Origin: Oleispira antarctica RB-8
GTDB taxonomy: Bacteria; Pseudomonadota; Gammaproteobacteria; Pseudomonadales; Oceanobacteraceae
Length of the DNA: 64,000 nucleotides
Assembly (NCBI GenBank): GCA_000967895.1
Contig: FO203512.1
Coordinates: 3,533,531 to 3,597,530 of the forward strand
Direction: 5' to 3'
The notes below the pieces were generated by a model. It had not been told where the DNA came from. It searched no databases and saw only the letters and a list, made by a program, of their open reading frames with translations. Shown piece by piece: positions 43,577 through 52,781 of the stretch; the stretch's first letter is position 1, and every line of letters starts with the position of its first letter. The position numbers and the translations under genes were made by a program.

Positions 43577-43594
43577 TTGTCATATTTCTGTAAC
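43577..43594. promoter_or_regulatory. Pho-box-like site 2 before pstS
   Basis: TTGTCATATTTCTGTAAC matches the PhoB consensus at 15 of 18 positions and ends about 100 bp before the pstS start. Together with site 1 it supports PhoB control of pstSCAB-phoU. Confidence 0.7.
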
Positions 43595-43694
43595 ATTGTT
43601 TCTCCATAATTCTCATCACTGAATAAGCATTCGAAAAAATACTTTTTATCTAGAAAGGTCTAGATAAAAATGACAACCTAAATAGGAAATGATG

Positions 43695-44738
43695 ATGAAA
43701 AAATTATTAGCTCTAAGTGCCGCTCTTGCAGCTTCTGCAATCAGCATGTCAGCCAACGCACAACGTGACCACATCAGCATTGTAGGCTCTTCTACGGTTT
43801 ACCCATTCTCAACAGTTGTGGCTGAGCGTTTTGGTAAGTCGACTAAATTTGCGACACCTAAGGTTGAATCTACGGGTTCTGGCGGTGGTTTGAAGTTGTT
43901 CTGTTCAGGTGTTGGTAGTGCGACTCCAGACATCACAAACGCTTCTCGCGCTATTAAGAGTTCTGAAATAGAGCTTTGTGCCAAGAACGGCATTAAAGAC
44001 ATTATCGAAATAACAGTAGGCTATGACGGTATCGTACTGGCCAATACGACAGACGCTAAGCAGTTCTCTTTAAGTCGTCGCGATATTTTCTTAGCATTAG
44101 CTAAAAATATCCCAAATCCAGATGGCAGCGAAACACTGGTTGATAACCCATATAAGACTTGGAATCAGGTCAACTCAACACTTCCAGCCATTGAAATCGA
44201 AGTATTAGGTCCACCACCAACATCAGGTACTCGTGATGCATTTGCTGAACTGGCTTTAGAGGGCGGCTGTAAAACGTTCCCATTTATTAAGGCAATGAAG
44301 AAGCAAGACAAGAAAAAATACAAAGCAGTCTGTCACGCAGTACGTGAAGATGGCGCTTATGTAGAAGCGGGCGAAAACGATAACCTTATTGTGCAAAAAT
44401 TAGTCGCCAACCCAACCGCACTTGGCGTATTTGGCTACAGCTTCCTAGAGCAAAATTCTGATAAAGTTCAAGGTTCTGTTATTGATGGTAAGCTACCAAC
44501 ATTCGATGCCATTGCTTCAGGCGATTACCCAGTAAGCCGTTCTTTGTACTTCTATGTTAAAAAGGCTCACATTGGTGTTATTCCAGGTATCAAAGAATAT
44601 TTAGCGGAATTCACGTCAGAAAAAGCAATGGGCGAATACGGATACTTGGCTGAAAAGGGTATGATCCCAATGACAGCGAAAGAACGCGCTACCGTATTAA
44701 GCACAGTTAAGAACTTAACACCTTTGACTAAGAAGTAA
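43695..44738 (+). CDS. pstS: Periplasmic phosphate-binding protein
   Basis: About 347 residues with a signal peptide cleaved near SANAQ. The phosphate-site segments IVGSSTVYPFSTVV, STGSGGGLKLFCSG, and PPTSGTRDAF are present. This is the PhoX/PstS-like group with a long C-terminal half. Three ATG codons are in tandem; the third has the best distance to AGGA. It feeds phosphate to PstCAB. A strong hairpin terminator follows it within the operon. Confidence 0.95.
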   Translation: MKKLLALSAALAASAISMSANAQRDHISIVGSSTVYPFSTVVAERFGKSTKFATPKVESTGSGGGLKLFCSGVGSATPDITNASRAIKSSEIELCAKNGIKDIIEITVGYDGIVLANTTDAKQFSLSRRDIFLALAKNIPNPDGSETLVDNPYKTWNQVNSTLPAIEIEVLGPPPTSGTRDAFAELALEGGCKTFPFIKAMKKQDKKKYKAVCHAVREDGAYVEAGENDNLIVQKLVANPTALGVFGYSFLEQNSDKVQGSVIDGKLPTFDAIASGDYPVSRSLYFYVKKAHIGVIPGIKEYLAEFTSEKAMGEYGYLAEKGMIPMTAKERATVLSTVKNLTPLTKK

Positions 44739-44762
44739 GTTTAGTTAAACGTAATACCGATC

Positions 44763-44805
44763 GCCGAGGTCTATTCTCACCATAAGAATAACTCTCGGCT
44801 TTTTC
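44763..44805 (+). terminator. Terminator/attenuator between pstS and pstC
   Basis: GCCGAG with TATTCT pairs with AGAATA and CTCGGC around a 7-base loop and an internal GTC/ACT step, followed by five or six T. Readthrough probably gives the lower level of permease relative to binding protein. Confidence 0.88.
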
Positions 44806-44861
44806 GTATTCAAGAAAACGTAAAACGACTAAAACTAACACTACTGGTAAATAAACAAAAT

Positions 44862-46235
44862 ATGAACTTTAGTAGCCTGATCATCATCGTCATTATTGTT
44901 CTCGGAGGCGCCTATTTTTTAGGCCGGAACCGTGCACGAACAGTATCTAATCAAGGGCTGCGAATGCATTCCTTGCCCGGTCACTACGGCGCTTTAATGG
45001 CTTTGTGGACCGGTGTACCAGCCTTGATCTTACTGCTGACTTGGCATTTATTAGAAGGTCCAGTCATTGACCATTTATTGATCACACAATTACCCGCTCA
45101 TATTCAAGCGGCAGACCCTGCTCAAATTCAACTTGCGATCAGTAAAGTTTATAACCTCGCCGCAGGTACTGGTCTCGCACCTGATCCTAGTTTAATGCCT
45201 GCTGTTGAACATTTGGCCGCATTAAATGAACGTACTTTAATATTGAATTCAGGCATTGCATTAAGCTTATGCTTAATCTGCTGTGCCGTTACTTACCGTC
45301 GAATCAAACCCGCATTACGCGCCCGTACAGAAATGGAAACTATTGTTAATCTGCTTCTGCTTTCGAGTTCAGGTATTGCGGTATTAACCACCGTCGGTAT
45401 TTTAGCCAGTGTCGCATTTGAAGCTTGGATGTTTTTTCAACAAGTAAACCCATTAGACTTCTTGTTTGGTACCACGTGGTCGCCTCAAGTAGCCTTACGC
45501 GCTGACCAGTCAGGGTCTTCCGGTAGCTTTGGTGCGGTACCTTTATTTGCAGGTACCTTATTAATTTCATTCATTGCAATGATCATTGCTATCCCCGTAG
45601 GCTTAATGGCGGCTATTTACTTATCGGAATACGCCAGCAGTAATGTTCGCCAATACGCAAAGCCTGCCTTAGAAGTATTAGCCGGCATCCCAACGGTTGT
45701 ATACGGTTTTTTTGCGGCTTTAACCGTAGCACCTTTTATTCGGGTATTAGGAACGGATTTAGGTTTTGATGTTTCTTCTGAAAGTGCGTTAGCGGCCGGG
45801 CTTGTTATGGGCGTGATGATTATTCCCTTCGTCTCCTCTTTATCTGATGACGTTATCAACGCCGTACCGCAATCATTACGTGATGGCAGCTATGGGCTTG
45901 GCGCAACCAAAAATGAAACGATTCGTCAGGTCGTTATTCCTGCCGCGCTGCCGGGTATTGTTGGTGCAGTAATGCTCGCGGTTTCTCGTGCAATTGGTGA
46001 GACGATGATTGTTGCGATGGCGGCAGGCTTAGCCGCAAACCTAACCGCGAATCCTCTTGATAGCGTCACGACGGTAACCGTTCAGATCGTAACATTACTG
46101 GTCGGTGACCAAGAGTTTGACTCTCCTAAGACTTTAGCCGCATTTGCCTTAGGCTTGGTACTGTTCTTGTCCACATTAGTATTGAACTTCATCGCATTGA
46201 AGATCGTACAGAAATATCGAGAGCAATATGATTGA
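44862..46235 (+). CDS. pstC: Phosphate ABC importer permease
   Basis: 457 residues: longer than E. coli PstC (319), with an N-terminal extension containing further membrane segments and periplasmic loop (about 1-190), then the conserved permease core (SGSFGAVPLFAGTLLISFIAM and SLRDGSYGLGATKNETIRQVVIPAALPG). The longer PstC form is common in marine gammaproteobacteria. Stop overlaps the pstA start by 8 bp. Confidence 0.92.
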   Translation: MNFSSLIIIVIIVLGGAYFLGRNRARTVSNQGLRMHSLPGHYGALMALWTGVPALILLLTWHLLEGPVIDHLLITQLPAHIQAADPAQIQLAISKVYNLAAGTGLAPDPSLMPAVEHLAALNERTLILNSGIALSLCLICCAVTYRRIKPALRARTEMETIVNLLLLSSSGIAVLTTVGILASVAFEAWMFFQQVNPLDFLFGTTWSPQVALRADQSGSSGSFGAVPLFAGTLLISFIAMIIAIPVGLMAAIYLSEYASSNVRQYAKPALEVLAGIPTVVYGFFAALTVAPFIRVLGTDLGFDVSSESALAAGLVMGVMIIPFVSSLSDDVINAVPQSLRDGSYGLGATKNETIRQVVIPAALPGIVGAVMLAVSRAIGETMIVAMAAGLAANLTANPLDSVTTVTVQIVTLLVGDQEFDSPKTLAAFALGLVLFLSTLVLNFIALKIVQKYREQYD

Positions 46236-47538
46236 TTCTTCAGGTACAACTATGACTACGACAACCTTAACAACCCGTGAAAAGGTTGAAAAAAGTTTAG
46301 CGCGCCGCCGTGCTGCAGAAACGCGTTTCCGTTTATACGGCATGGCCTCTGTTTTCTTCGGTATGTTATGTCTCGTCGTGTTATTTACCGATATTGCGAG
46401 CAAAGGCGTATCAGTATTTCAACAGACGAGTTTAACGACTGATATTTTATTAGACAGTCGCTACTTAAATCTTAATAAAGGCAGCAAGGTTGAAGAAGTG
46501 CGCTTTGCTAACTTCGAAGGTCTAATCAAACGTCACTTTGCAAAAAGTTTGCAGCCTAAAAGCCGCAGCGAAAAACGTGAACTGTTTAAACTGATCAGCC
46601 CTGGCGCTGCTTGGCAATTACAGGAACTTCTTTTAGCGAACCCTGATGCGCTTGATACAACGATTAGCATTGAGCTATTGATGGACGACGATGTCGATCA
46701 ATGGTTTAAACACGACCGCGATCTCACAAAAGATGAAATAAATAATCGCCTTTCAGAGCAGCAATTAACGTGGCTAAACCAATGGATTGCAGAAGAAAGA
46801 TTAGATAGCCACTTTAATACTTTATTTTTTACCAATGGCGATTCTCGCGAACCAGAGCTTGCCGGCATTCACGGCGCTATTAAAGGGACGCTGTTAACCT
46901 TGATGGTAACACTCCTTTTATCCTTCCCGATTGGTGTTGCCGCGGCGATTTATTTAGAAGAATTCGCACCGCGTAACCGCATGACCGAAATCGTAGAGAT
47001 TAATATTAATAACTTGGCTGCAGTACCTTCGATCATCTTTGGTTTATTGGGTATGGCTATCTTCATTAATATCTTTGGGGTCTCACGCTCCACACCTTTG
47101 CTGGGCGGTTTGGTATTAACGTTGATGACATTACCTACTATTATTATTTCAGCACGAGCAGCGATTAAAGCCGTTCCTCCTTCTATCAGAGAAGCGGCGT
47201 ATGGTTTGGGCGCATCGAAAAACCAAGTGGTTTTCCATCACGTATTACCACTTGCCATGCCCGGCATGCTTACCGGTACTATATTAGGGATGGCACAAGC
47301 ACTCGGTGAAACCGCTCCGTTATTAATGATTGGTATGGTGGCCTTTGTGGTTGATGTGCCTGGATTTATTAATGATCCCTCTACGGTTTTACCAGTACAG
47401 ATTTTCTTATGGTCAGATAGCCCAGAACGCGCTTTCTTAGAACGCACCTCCGGCGCCATCTTAGTTTTATTATCATTTTTAATATTGATGAATGCTACAG
47501 CCGTTATTTTACGTCGTCGCTTAGAGCGCCGCTGGTAG
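46228..47538 (+). CDS. pstA: Phosphate ABC importer permease
   Basis: 436 residues; also long because of an N-terminal extension and a periplasmic insert (about 60-200). The permease core includes SIREAAYGLGASKNQVVFHHVLPLAMPGMLTG with the EAA motif. Start ATG overlaps the end of pstC, showing tight coupling. Together with PstC forms the membrane channel for phosphate. Confidence 0.92.
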   Translation: MIDSSGTTMTTTTLTTREKVEKSLARRRAAETRFRLYGMASVFFGMLCLVVLFTDIASKGVSVFQQTSLTTDILLDSRYLNLNKGSKVEEVRFANFEGLIKRHFAKSLQPKSRSEKRELFKLISPGAAWQLQELLLANPDALDTTISIELLMDDDVDQWFKHDRDLTKDEINNRLSEQQLTWLNQWIAEERLDSHFNTLFFTNGDSREPELAGIHGAIKGTLLTLMVTLLLSFPIGVAAAIYLEEFAPRNRMTEIVEININNLAAVPSIIFGLLGMAIFINIFGVSRSTPLLGGLVLTLMTLPTIIISARAAIKAVPPSIREAAYGLGASKNQVVFHHVLPLAMPGMLTGTILGMAQALGETAPLLMIGMVAFVVDVPGFINDPSTVLPVQIFLWSDSPERAFLERTSGAILVLLSFLILMNATAVILRRRLERRW

Positions 47539-47627
47539 TCTGCTCACTGTCTTATTTTAAGAGATAGCTGAACGGCCTAACCACAATGACTGTACTGAAA
47601 AGAAAGAATTGAAAGCGAGAATTGAAC

Positions 47628-48443
47628 ATGAGTACAAATATGCAACTTATTGAAAACCACATAACGACAGGCATTCCACTCAGTCCGAAAGCTAAACTTT
47701 CAGCACGTAATGTGGATGTTTTTTACGGTGACAAGCAAGCGATCTTTGACGTTAGCTTAGATATAGGTGTCAACGAAGTCATCGCCTTAATCGGTCCTTC
47801 CGGTTGTGGTAAGTCAACTTTTTTACGCACCTTAAATCGTATGAACGATACCATTGATATTTGTAAAATTACGGGCGAAATTTTGCTCGATAATGAAAAC
47901 ATCTATGACCCAAAGGTTGATACCGTTCCATTGCGTGCACGAGTAGGGATGGTATTTCAAAAACCCAATCCATTCCCTAAGTCGATCTACGACAATGTTG
48001 CTTATGGCCCACGTATTCACGGCTTGGCTCAAGGCCGTGTAGAGCTTGATGAGATAGTAGAAAAAAGCTTAAAACGTGCAGGTTTGTGGAACGAAGTTAA
48101 AGATCGTTTACATGCTCCTGGTACCGGTCTTTCGGGTGGTCAGCAACAGCGCCTTTGTATTGCACGTACGATTGCGGTTGATCCTGAAGTGATTTTAATG
48201 GATGAACCTTGCTCTGCTTTGGATCCGATTGCGACCGCAAAAATTGAAGAGCTGATCGATGAGTTACGAGAAAAATACACCATTGCCATCGTAACCCACT
48301 CAATGCAGCAAGCTGCTCGTGTTTCACAGCGCACCGCTTACTTTCACTTAGGTCAATTGGTCGAAGTGAACCCAACTAATCAAGTTTTCACAACCCCACA
48401 GCACGAGTTGACTGAAGCTTATATTACTGGCCGTTTCGGGTAG
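47628..48443 (+). CDS. pstB: Phosphate ABC importer ATP-binding subunit
   Basis: 271 residues from the ATG at 47628 (the TTG at 47622 is weaker). Walker [10 protein letters not shown], the long PstB insert ([17 protein letters not shown]), signature [16 protein letters not shown] and Walker [17 protein letters not shown] are all present. It powers phosphate uptake with PstC and PstA. Confidence 0.96.
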   Translation: MSTNMQLIENHITTGIPLSPKAKLSARNVDVFYGDKQAIFDVSLDIGVNEVIALIGPSGCGKSTFLRTLNRMNDTIDICKITGEILLDNENIYDPKVDTVPLRARVGMVFQKPNPFPKSIYDNVAYGPRIHGLAQGRVELDEIVEKSLKRAGLWNEVKDRLHAPGTGLSGGQQQRLCIARTIAVDPEVILMDEPCSALDPIATAKIEELIDELREKYTIAIVTHSMQQAARVSQRTAYFHLGQLVEVNPTNQVFTTPQHELTEAYITGRFG

Positions 48444-48468
48444 TCTGTCTTAAATAAGGAAAAAAATA

Positions 48469-49191
48469 ATGGACATGAATTTCAATCAGCACATTTCACA
48501 ACAATTTAATGCTGACTTAGAAGCCATTCGCAATCAAATGTTAGCGATGGGTGGCCTAGTACAGCGTCAAGTTGCGGATGCTATTGACGCGATTTGTACA
48601 GGCGATACCAGCTCGGCTGATAAAATAATTCAGCGTGAAGATGACGTTGATGCCATGGAAGTCAACATCGACCAAGAATGTACCCATATTCTTGTTCGTC
48701 GCCAGCCAGCAGCCTCTGATTTGCGTATGGTATTAGCCGTTTCTCGCGTTGTTCGTGACTTAGAACGTATGGGCGATGAAGCAGCCAAGATTGCTATTCA
48801 CGCGCTTGAAGTCGCTAATGGCAACCAAGCGGGTTCAAAAATGTGTAACCAATCAATCCGTCACATGGGCTCAGCAGTCGTGAAAATGACATCGGATGCT
48901 TTAGACGCTTTTGCTCGCCACGACATTGAAGGCGCAATTGAAGTCGTACGTAGCGACAAAATGGTCGATGAGCAATATGCCTCAGCTATTCGTGAACTCA
49001 GCACTTATATGATGGAAGACCCTCGCTCTATTGGCCAGGCGATTAACATTTTATGGATATTACGCGCAATTGAACGTATTGGTGATCATGCACGCAATAT
49101 CAGTGAGCAAGTGATTTACCTAGTGAGTGGCACTGATGTTCGCCATAGTTCAATATCAGAGATGGAAGAGCAGGCTCAAAGAGACGTTTAA
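48469..49191 (+). CDS. phoU: Phosphate signalling regulator PhoU
   Basis: 240 residues of the two-repeat PhoU helical fold, with the metal-binding E/D-rich turns (QREDDVDAMEVNIDQECTHIL and RDLERMGDEAAKIAIHA; second repeat RAIERIGDHARNISE). It connects the Pst transporter to PhoR, holding the Pho regulon off when phosphate is plentiful. AAGGA precedes the ATG. Last gene of the pst operon. Confidence 0.95.
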   Translation: MDMNFNQHISQQFNADLEAIRNQMLAMGGLVQRQVADAIDAICTGDTSSADKIIQREDDVDAMEVNIDQECTHILVRRQPAASDLRMVLAVSRVVRDLERMGDEAAKIAIHALEVANGNQAGSKMCNQSIRHMGSAVVKMTSDALDAFARHDIEGAIEVVRSDKMVDEQYASAIRELSTYMMEDPRSIGQAINILWILRAIERIGDHARNISEQVIYLVSGTDVRHSSISEMEEQAQRDV

Positions 49192-49236
49192 AGCCCTAAG
49201 CTTAGCGATTCTTTAATCCTATTTTTGATAACCTTT

Positions 49237-49262
49237 AAGCCCACGCCTTCGTGGGCTTTTTC
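49237..49262 (+). terminator. Terminator after the pst-phoU operon
   Basis: AAGCCCACG and CGTGGGCTT form a perfect 9-bp stem with a 4-base loop followed by TTTTC. The 346-bp gap from phoU to the porin gene holds this terminator and, further on, Pho-box-like repeats. Confidence 0.93.
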
Positions 49263-49379
49263 GTTTATAGCCTCTATCATAAACTTGAAATAAACCTCCC
49301 TTATCATTGATTGACTCACCCTTAACAAGACATTTTAAGCCTTTCCAGAATGTCAGGCTTTCTGATAACTTTGATAAAA

Positions 49380-49449
49380 ATTTCATATAAGTTTCATAAA
49401 TTTGAAATATTACCGCCATATTGTAATATTCCTGTAACATAGTTGAAAC
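49380..49449. promoter_or_regulatory. Pho-box-like repeats before the porin gene
   Basis: Windows at 49380-49397 (14 of 18), 49391-49408 (13 of 18) and 49432-49449 (12 of 18) resemble the PhoB consensus, with TTTCATA recurring at an 11-bp interval, the phasing PhoB dimers use. These lie about 90-160 bp before the porin start, so PhoB control of the porin is likely but not certain. Confidence 0.5.
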
Positions 49450-49537
49450 ATAATCATCACGAATTTAAAAAACATCATAAAGAAGCGGCTTCAATTATGA
49501 GCGGCTTTATTATTTAAAAACGTAAAAGGGAATAATT

Positions 49538-50464
49538 ATGAAGAAGACAATTTTATCACTGGCGATCGCCGCTACATTACCTGCTTTCGCTAACGCTGAA
49601 AAAGTAGAAATAGAAATGCCTGAGTTTTACGGCAAGATTAATGTTTCTGTACAGAATACTCAAGAAGGTGATACAAGCGTCTCTGAAGTCGCTTCTAATG
49701 CCTCTCGTTTAGGTGTTGAAGGTAAGATTAATCTTAAGCACGGTCTACAAGGTGTTTACCAAGCTGAATATGAAACACAAGTTGATGATGGCGATAAAGG
49801 CGGTCAGACGTTCTCTCAACGTAATATTTTTGCGGGTATTAAAGGTAACTTTGGCCAGGTTATCGTTGGCCAATTTGATACTGCACTAAAGAAAGCACAA
49901 AAGAAAATTGATCTTTTCAATGACCTTGAAGGCGACATAAAAAGCGCAATTACTGACAGTGACAATCGCAAGAAAAATTCTGTTCAATACAATACACCTA
50001 AAATTGCTGGTTTAGTGGCGACCGTTGCTCATATTGCATCTGAAAGTGAAGCGATTAACGATGGTACTTCTAGCTCATTAACTTACTCTAACAAAAAGTA
50101 TTTTGCCGCGATTGCTTATGATACTGATGTGAATGTGGACTCGGATGTATTACGTATTGTTGGCCAGTACACCATTGCTGATTTAACGCTGGGTGGTTTA
50201 TGGGAACAAGATAACCGTCAAGGCAGTGACAATGATAACGAAGGTTGGGTTTATTCTGCCGCGTATAAACTAACGTCAGACATTAAATTAAAAGCCCAGT
50301 ATGGCGAATCTGATATCGTTAAAGACGATGCTAAAACATATAGCCTTGGTGCAGACTATAAGTTAGCTGAAGATGCTAAAGCTTATGCTTTTATTACTGA
50401 TGAAGAATTTGGCGATAATAGCAGCAATGAATACTATGGCGTTGGTTTAGTTTATAGCTTCTAA
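49538..50464 (+). CDS. Outer membrane porin, probably phosphate-regulated
   Basis: 308 residues with a signal peptide (cleavage near ANAEK), then a general porin of the gram-negative Porin_4 type: early segment MPEFYGKINVSVQNT and FSQRNIFAGIKGNFGQVIVGQFDTALKKA, ending in YYGVGLVYSF with the terminal Phe required for outer membrane insertion. It lies between phoU and phoRB and behind Pho-box-like repeats, so it may raise outer membrane permeability to phosphate when phosphate is scarce. Ligand preference cannot be read from the sequence. Confidence 0.85.
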   Translation: MKKTILSLAIAATLPAFANAEKVEIEMPEFYGKINVSVQNTQEGDTSVSEVASNASRLGVEGKINLKHGLQGVYQAEYETQVDDGDKGGQTFSQRNIFAGIKGNFGQVIVGQFDTALKKAQKKIDLFNDLEGDIKSAITDSDNRKKNSVQYNTPKIAGLVATVAHIASESEAINDGTSSSLTYSNKKYFAAIAYDTDVNVDSDVLRIVGQYTIADLTLGGLWEQDNRQGSDNDNEGWVYSAAYKLTSDIKLKAQYGESDIVKDDAKTYSLGADYKLAEDAKAYAFITDEEFGDNSSNEYYGVGLVYSF

Positions 50465-50507
50465 ATTTATCTGCTATCAACTCTGATCCTTAGATTTAAA
50501 GCTAAAA

Positions 50508-50532
50508 CCTAGAGCGAACATTTCGTTCTAGG
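50508..50532 (+). other. Hairpin after the porin gene
   Basis: CCTAGAGCGA and TCGTTCTAGG form a 10-bp stem with one G-T pair around a 5-base loop. It precedes the stronger terminator hairpin and may stabilise the porin mRNA 3' end. Confidence 0.5.
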
Positions 50533-50537
50533 GAATA

Positions 50538-50574
50538 AAAAAAGGGCTTCTATTAAAAACAGAAGCCCTTTTTT
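50538..50574. terminator. Bidirectional terminator between the porin and phoR genes
   Basis: AAAAAAGGGCTTCT and AGAAGCCCTTTTTT form a 14-bp stem with a 9-base loop. The A and T runs act as the U-tracts in both directions at this convergent junction. Confidence 0.95.
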
Positions 50575-50610
50575 ATTATCTAGACTTTTATTGTCTAAAT
50601 CTTTAATCAT

Positions 50611-51966
50611 CTAAGATTGGTTCATTAGCATACTTCTCATAGGCTCACTCTGTTTATGTCGAATCCGCTCAGCAGGAATAATAAAACTAAAACGACTCCC
50701 CTGACCCAGAATTGATTCGATTTTTAATTGTGAATCATGGTGCTCTAATGCATGTCGAACAATCGCTAAGCCCAATCCAGAACCACCAATCGTCGACTCT
50801 CTCGATTCATCAACTCGATAAAAACGCTCAGTTAAATGCATTAAATGATTAGGCGCAATCCCCTCACCTTTATCTGCAATAGCAACTTCAACGCCATTCT
50901 GTGTATTTTCAATACTAATATTAACTTGTGCAGCTTCCCCTTCTCTACGTCCGTACTTAATCGCATTGGTAATTAAATTACTAATAATTGAACTCATTTC
51001 ATCTGCAAAACCAAGAACTTCTATCTCTAAACAACAGTCGCAATGAATGTCAGCACCGGGTAATTTTTCACCGCTTAAAGATGTTGGAATATAAGACTTT
51101 AATTGATCAATACTAATCGCACACAAAGGTTGAAGTTCAAACCAGACACTACCACTACCTGAATTATTACTTTCTAACTTAGATAGATGTAATAAATCAT
51201 TAACCAGGCTCTTCATCCGATCGCCTTGCTCAGTCATTCGCTCAATTGCACGCGCAACACCCGGATTAATATCAGCATCGCTTAACATTTCTAAATAACC
51301 GCTAATAACCGTTAAAGGTGTGCGTAGTTCGTGTGATACATCAGCAATAAAATTCTGTCTCATTTGTTCAACGCGTTGGCGTTCAGTTACATCACGAACC
51401 ATAATCACTTTTTGGGCAGTGCCAAATTGTGCAACTTGGATCTGAACGATTAAGTTTAAATTATGAGGACTCTCCAGTTCGATAACTTCACTGTAATCAC
51501 TTTCGTTAAAATATTTAACAAAGCGCGGGGCGCGTATCAAGTTGGTAATATGTTGGCCTTTATCAGTATCTGTTCTCAGACCCAAAAGGTGACAGGATGC
51601 ACGGTTGAATGCGGTCATACACCCGATGTTATCGACAATCAGTACGCCATCTTTTAAGGATTCAATACCTTCTGTAATACGTCTAATTTGCTTGTTTTTC
51701 TTATCAACTTTTTTCTTTAGAATGCGCTCTCTTCTAAACAAGGCGTCAGCACTGTAGCCAACCAAGCCACTGTCTTGAGGTACAGGGCCTTGATTATTAC
51801 TCCAATGAAAAAGCTCATTCAAACGCCTCAGCATCAAGATCTGAGAAACGGCTAAGCCCACAAAGGCTCCCCAAAACACCTGGCCAAATGACATGCCAGC
51901 GACTGCTGCGATTGCAACAATAAATACGATACGTAAAAACTCACGCTGCCAAGCTATTTGTTGCAA
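50611..51966 (-). CDS. phoR: Phosphate regulon sensor histidine kinase
   Basis: 451 residues: two close N-terminal membrane helices, a PAS domain (about 100-190), HisKA with the phosphorylated His (FIADVSHELRTPLTVISGY) and HATPase_c ([34 protein letters not shown]). PhoR-type architecture, and directly behind phoB, confirm the identity. It phosphorylates PhoB when PstSCAB-PhoU signals low phosphate. Confidence 0.95.
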   Translation of the reverse strand: MQQIAWQREFLRIVFIVAIAAVAGMSFGQVFWGAFVGLAVSQILMLRRLNELFHWSNNQGPVPQDSGLVGYSADALFRRERILKKKVDKKNKQIRRITEGIESLKDGVLIVDNIGCMTAFNRASCHLLGLRTDTDKGQHITNLIRAPRFVKYFNESDYSEVIELESPHNLNLIVQIQVAQFGTAQKVIMVRDVTERQRVEQMRQNFIADVSHELRTPLTVISGYLEMLSDADINPGVARAIERMTEQGDRMKSLVNDLLHLSKLESNNSGSGSVWFELQPLCAISIDQLKSYIPTSLSGEKLPGADIHCDCCLEIEVLGFADEMSSIISNLITNAIKYGRREGEAAQVNISIENTQNGVEVAIADKGEGIAPNHLMHLTERFYRVDESRESTIGGSGLGLAIVRHALEHHDSQLKIESILGQGSRFSFIIPAERIRHKQSEPMRSMLMNQS

Positions 51967-52006
51967 AATACGGCATCCTTATCAACGTTAATTAATCACC
52001 AAAACA

Positions 52007-52711
52007 CTACTCTGACGTAAAATTTTCAGCCGAAAAGCGATACCCTGCGCCTCGTACTGTTTGAATCATAGTTTCATGGTTCAAAATCGAAATACTTTTA
52101 CGCAAGCGGCGAATATGCACATCCACCGTTCTATCTTCAACATATACATTGCCTCCCCAGACACGGTCGAGCAACTGTTCACGAGAGTATACGCGATCGG
52201 GATGCAACATGAAGAACTCTAACAAACGAAATTCGATAGGACCTAAACTGATAACATCACCTGCGATACTCGCCTTTTTAGCCGAACGATCTAATACCAT
52301 TTGCCCAACCGTTAACCCCTTACCTTCAGTATCGGCGTGACCTCGACGTAAAACGGCTTTAATTCGTGCTAATAACTCTCTTGGTGAAAATGGTTTCACA
52401 ACGTAGTCATCTATGCCCGCATCAAAGCCTTTAATTTTATCGTCTTCATCGGACTTTGCGGTTAATAAAATGATAGGGATTTCTGCGGTATTTTCTTCTC
52501 GCTTTAGACGCTTGGCTAACTCAATCCCCGTCATCATTGGCATCATCCAATCCGCTAGAATTAAGTCAGGTGCATTATCAAGAACCATTTGGTAAGCAAT
52601 CTGCCCATTGGCAGCTCGCTTAACCTGATAGTCCGCCATTTCTAGACTAGTGACAATCATTTCTGCAATGGCTTGCTCGTCTTCAACCACTAATATACTG
52701 GCCAATGCCAT
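52007..52711 (-). CDS. phoB: Phosphate regulon response regulator
   Basis: 234 residues: an N-terminal receiver domain (phosphoacceptor Asp54 in LILADWMMPMM; Lys in VVKPFSP) and a C-terminal winged-helix domain with the PhoB signature EDRTVDVHIRRLRKSI. Sits upstream of phoR. Its targets here probably include pstS and the porin, given the Pho-box-like sites seen before them. Confidence 0.96.
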   Translation of the reverse strand: MALASILVVEDEQAIAEMIVTSLEMADYQVKRAANGQIAYQMVLDNAPDLILADWMMPMMTGIELAKRLKREENTAEIPIILLTAKSDEDDKIKGFDAGIDDYVVKPFSPRELLARIKAVLRRGHADTEGKGLTVGQMVLDRSAKKASIAGDVISLGPIEFRLLEFFMLHPDRVYSREQLLDRVWGGNVYVEDRTVDVHIRRLRKSISILNHETMIQTVRGAGYRFSAENFTSE

Positions 52712-52781
52712 AATGAATCCTTGATGTAAAATATGTCCTATAGTGCTCTTTAAACTGCAAGATCAAACGACCTTATACTTA

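Noticed and set aside
49219-49440. Minus-strand frame of 73 codons after phoU
   Set aside because: It covers the phoU terminator and the Pho-box-like repeats; no coding features.
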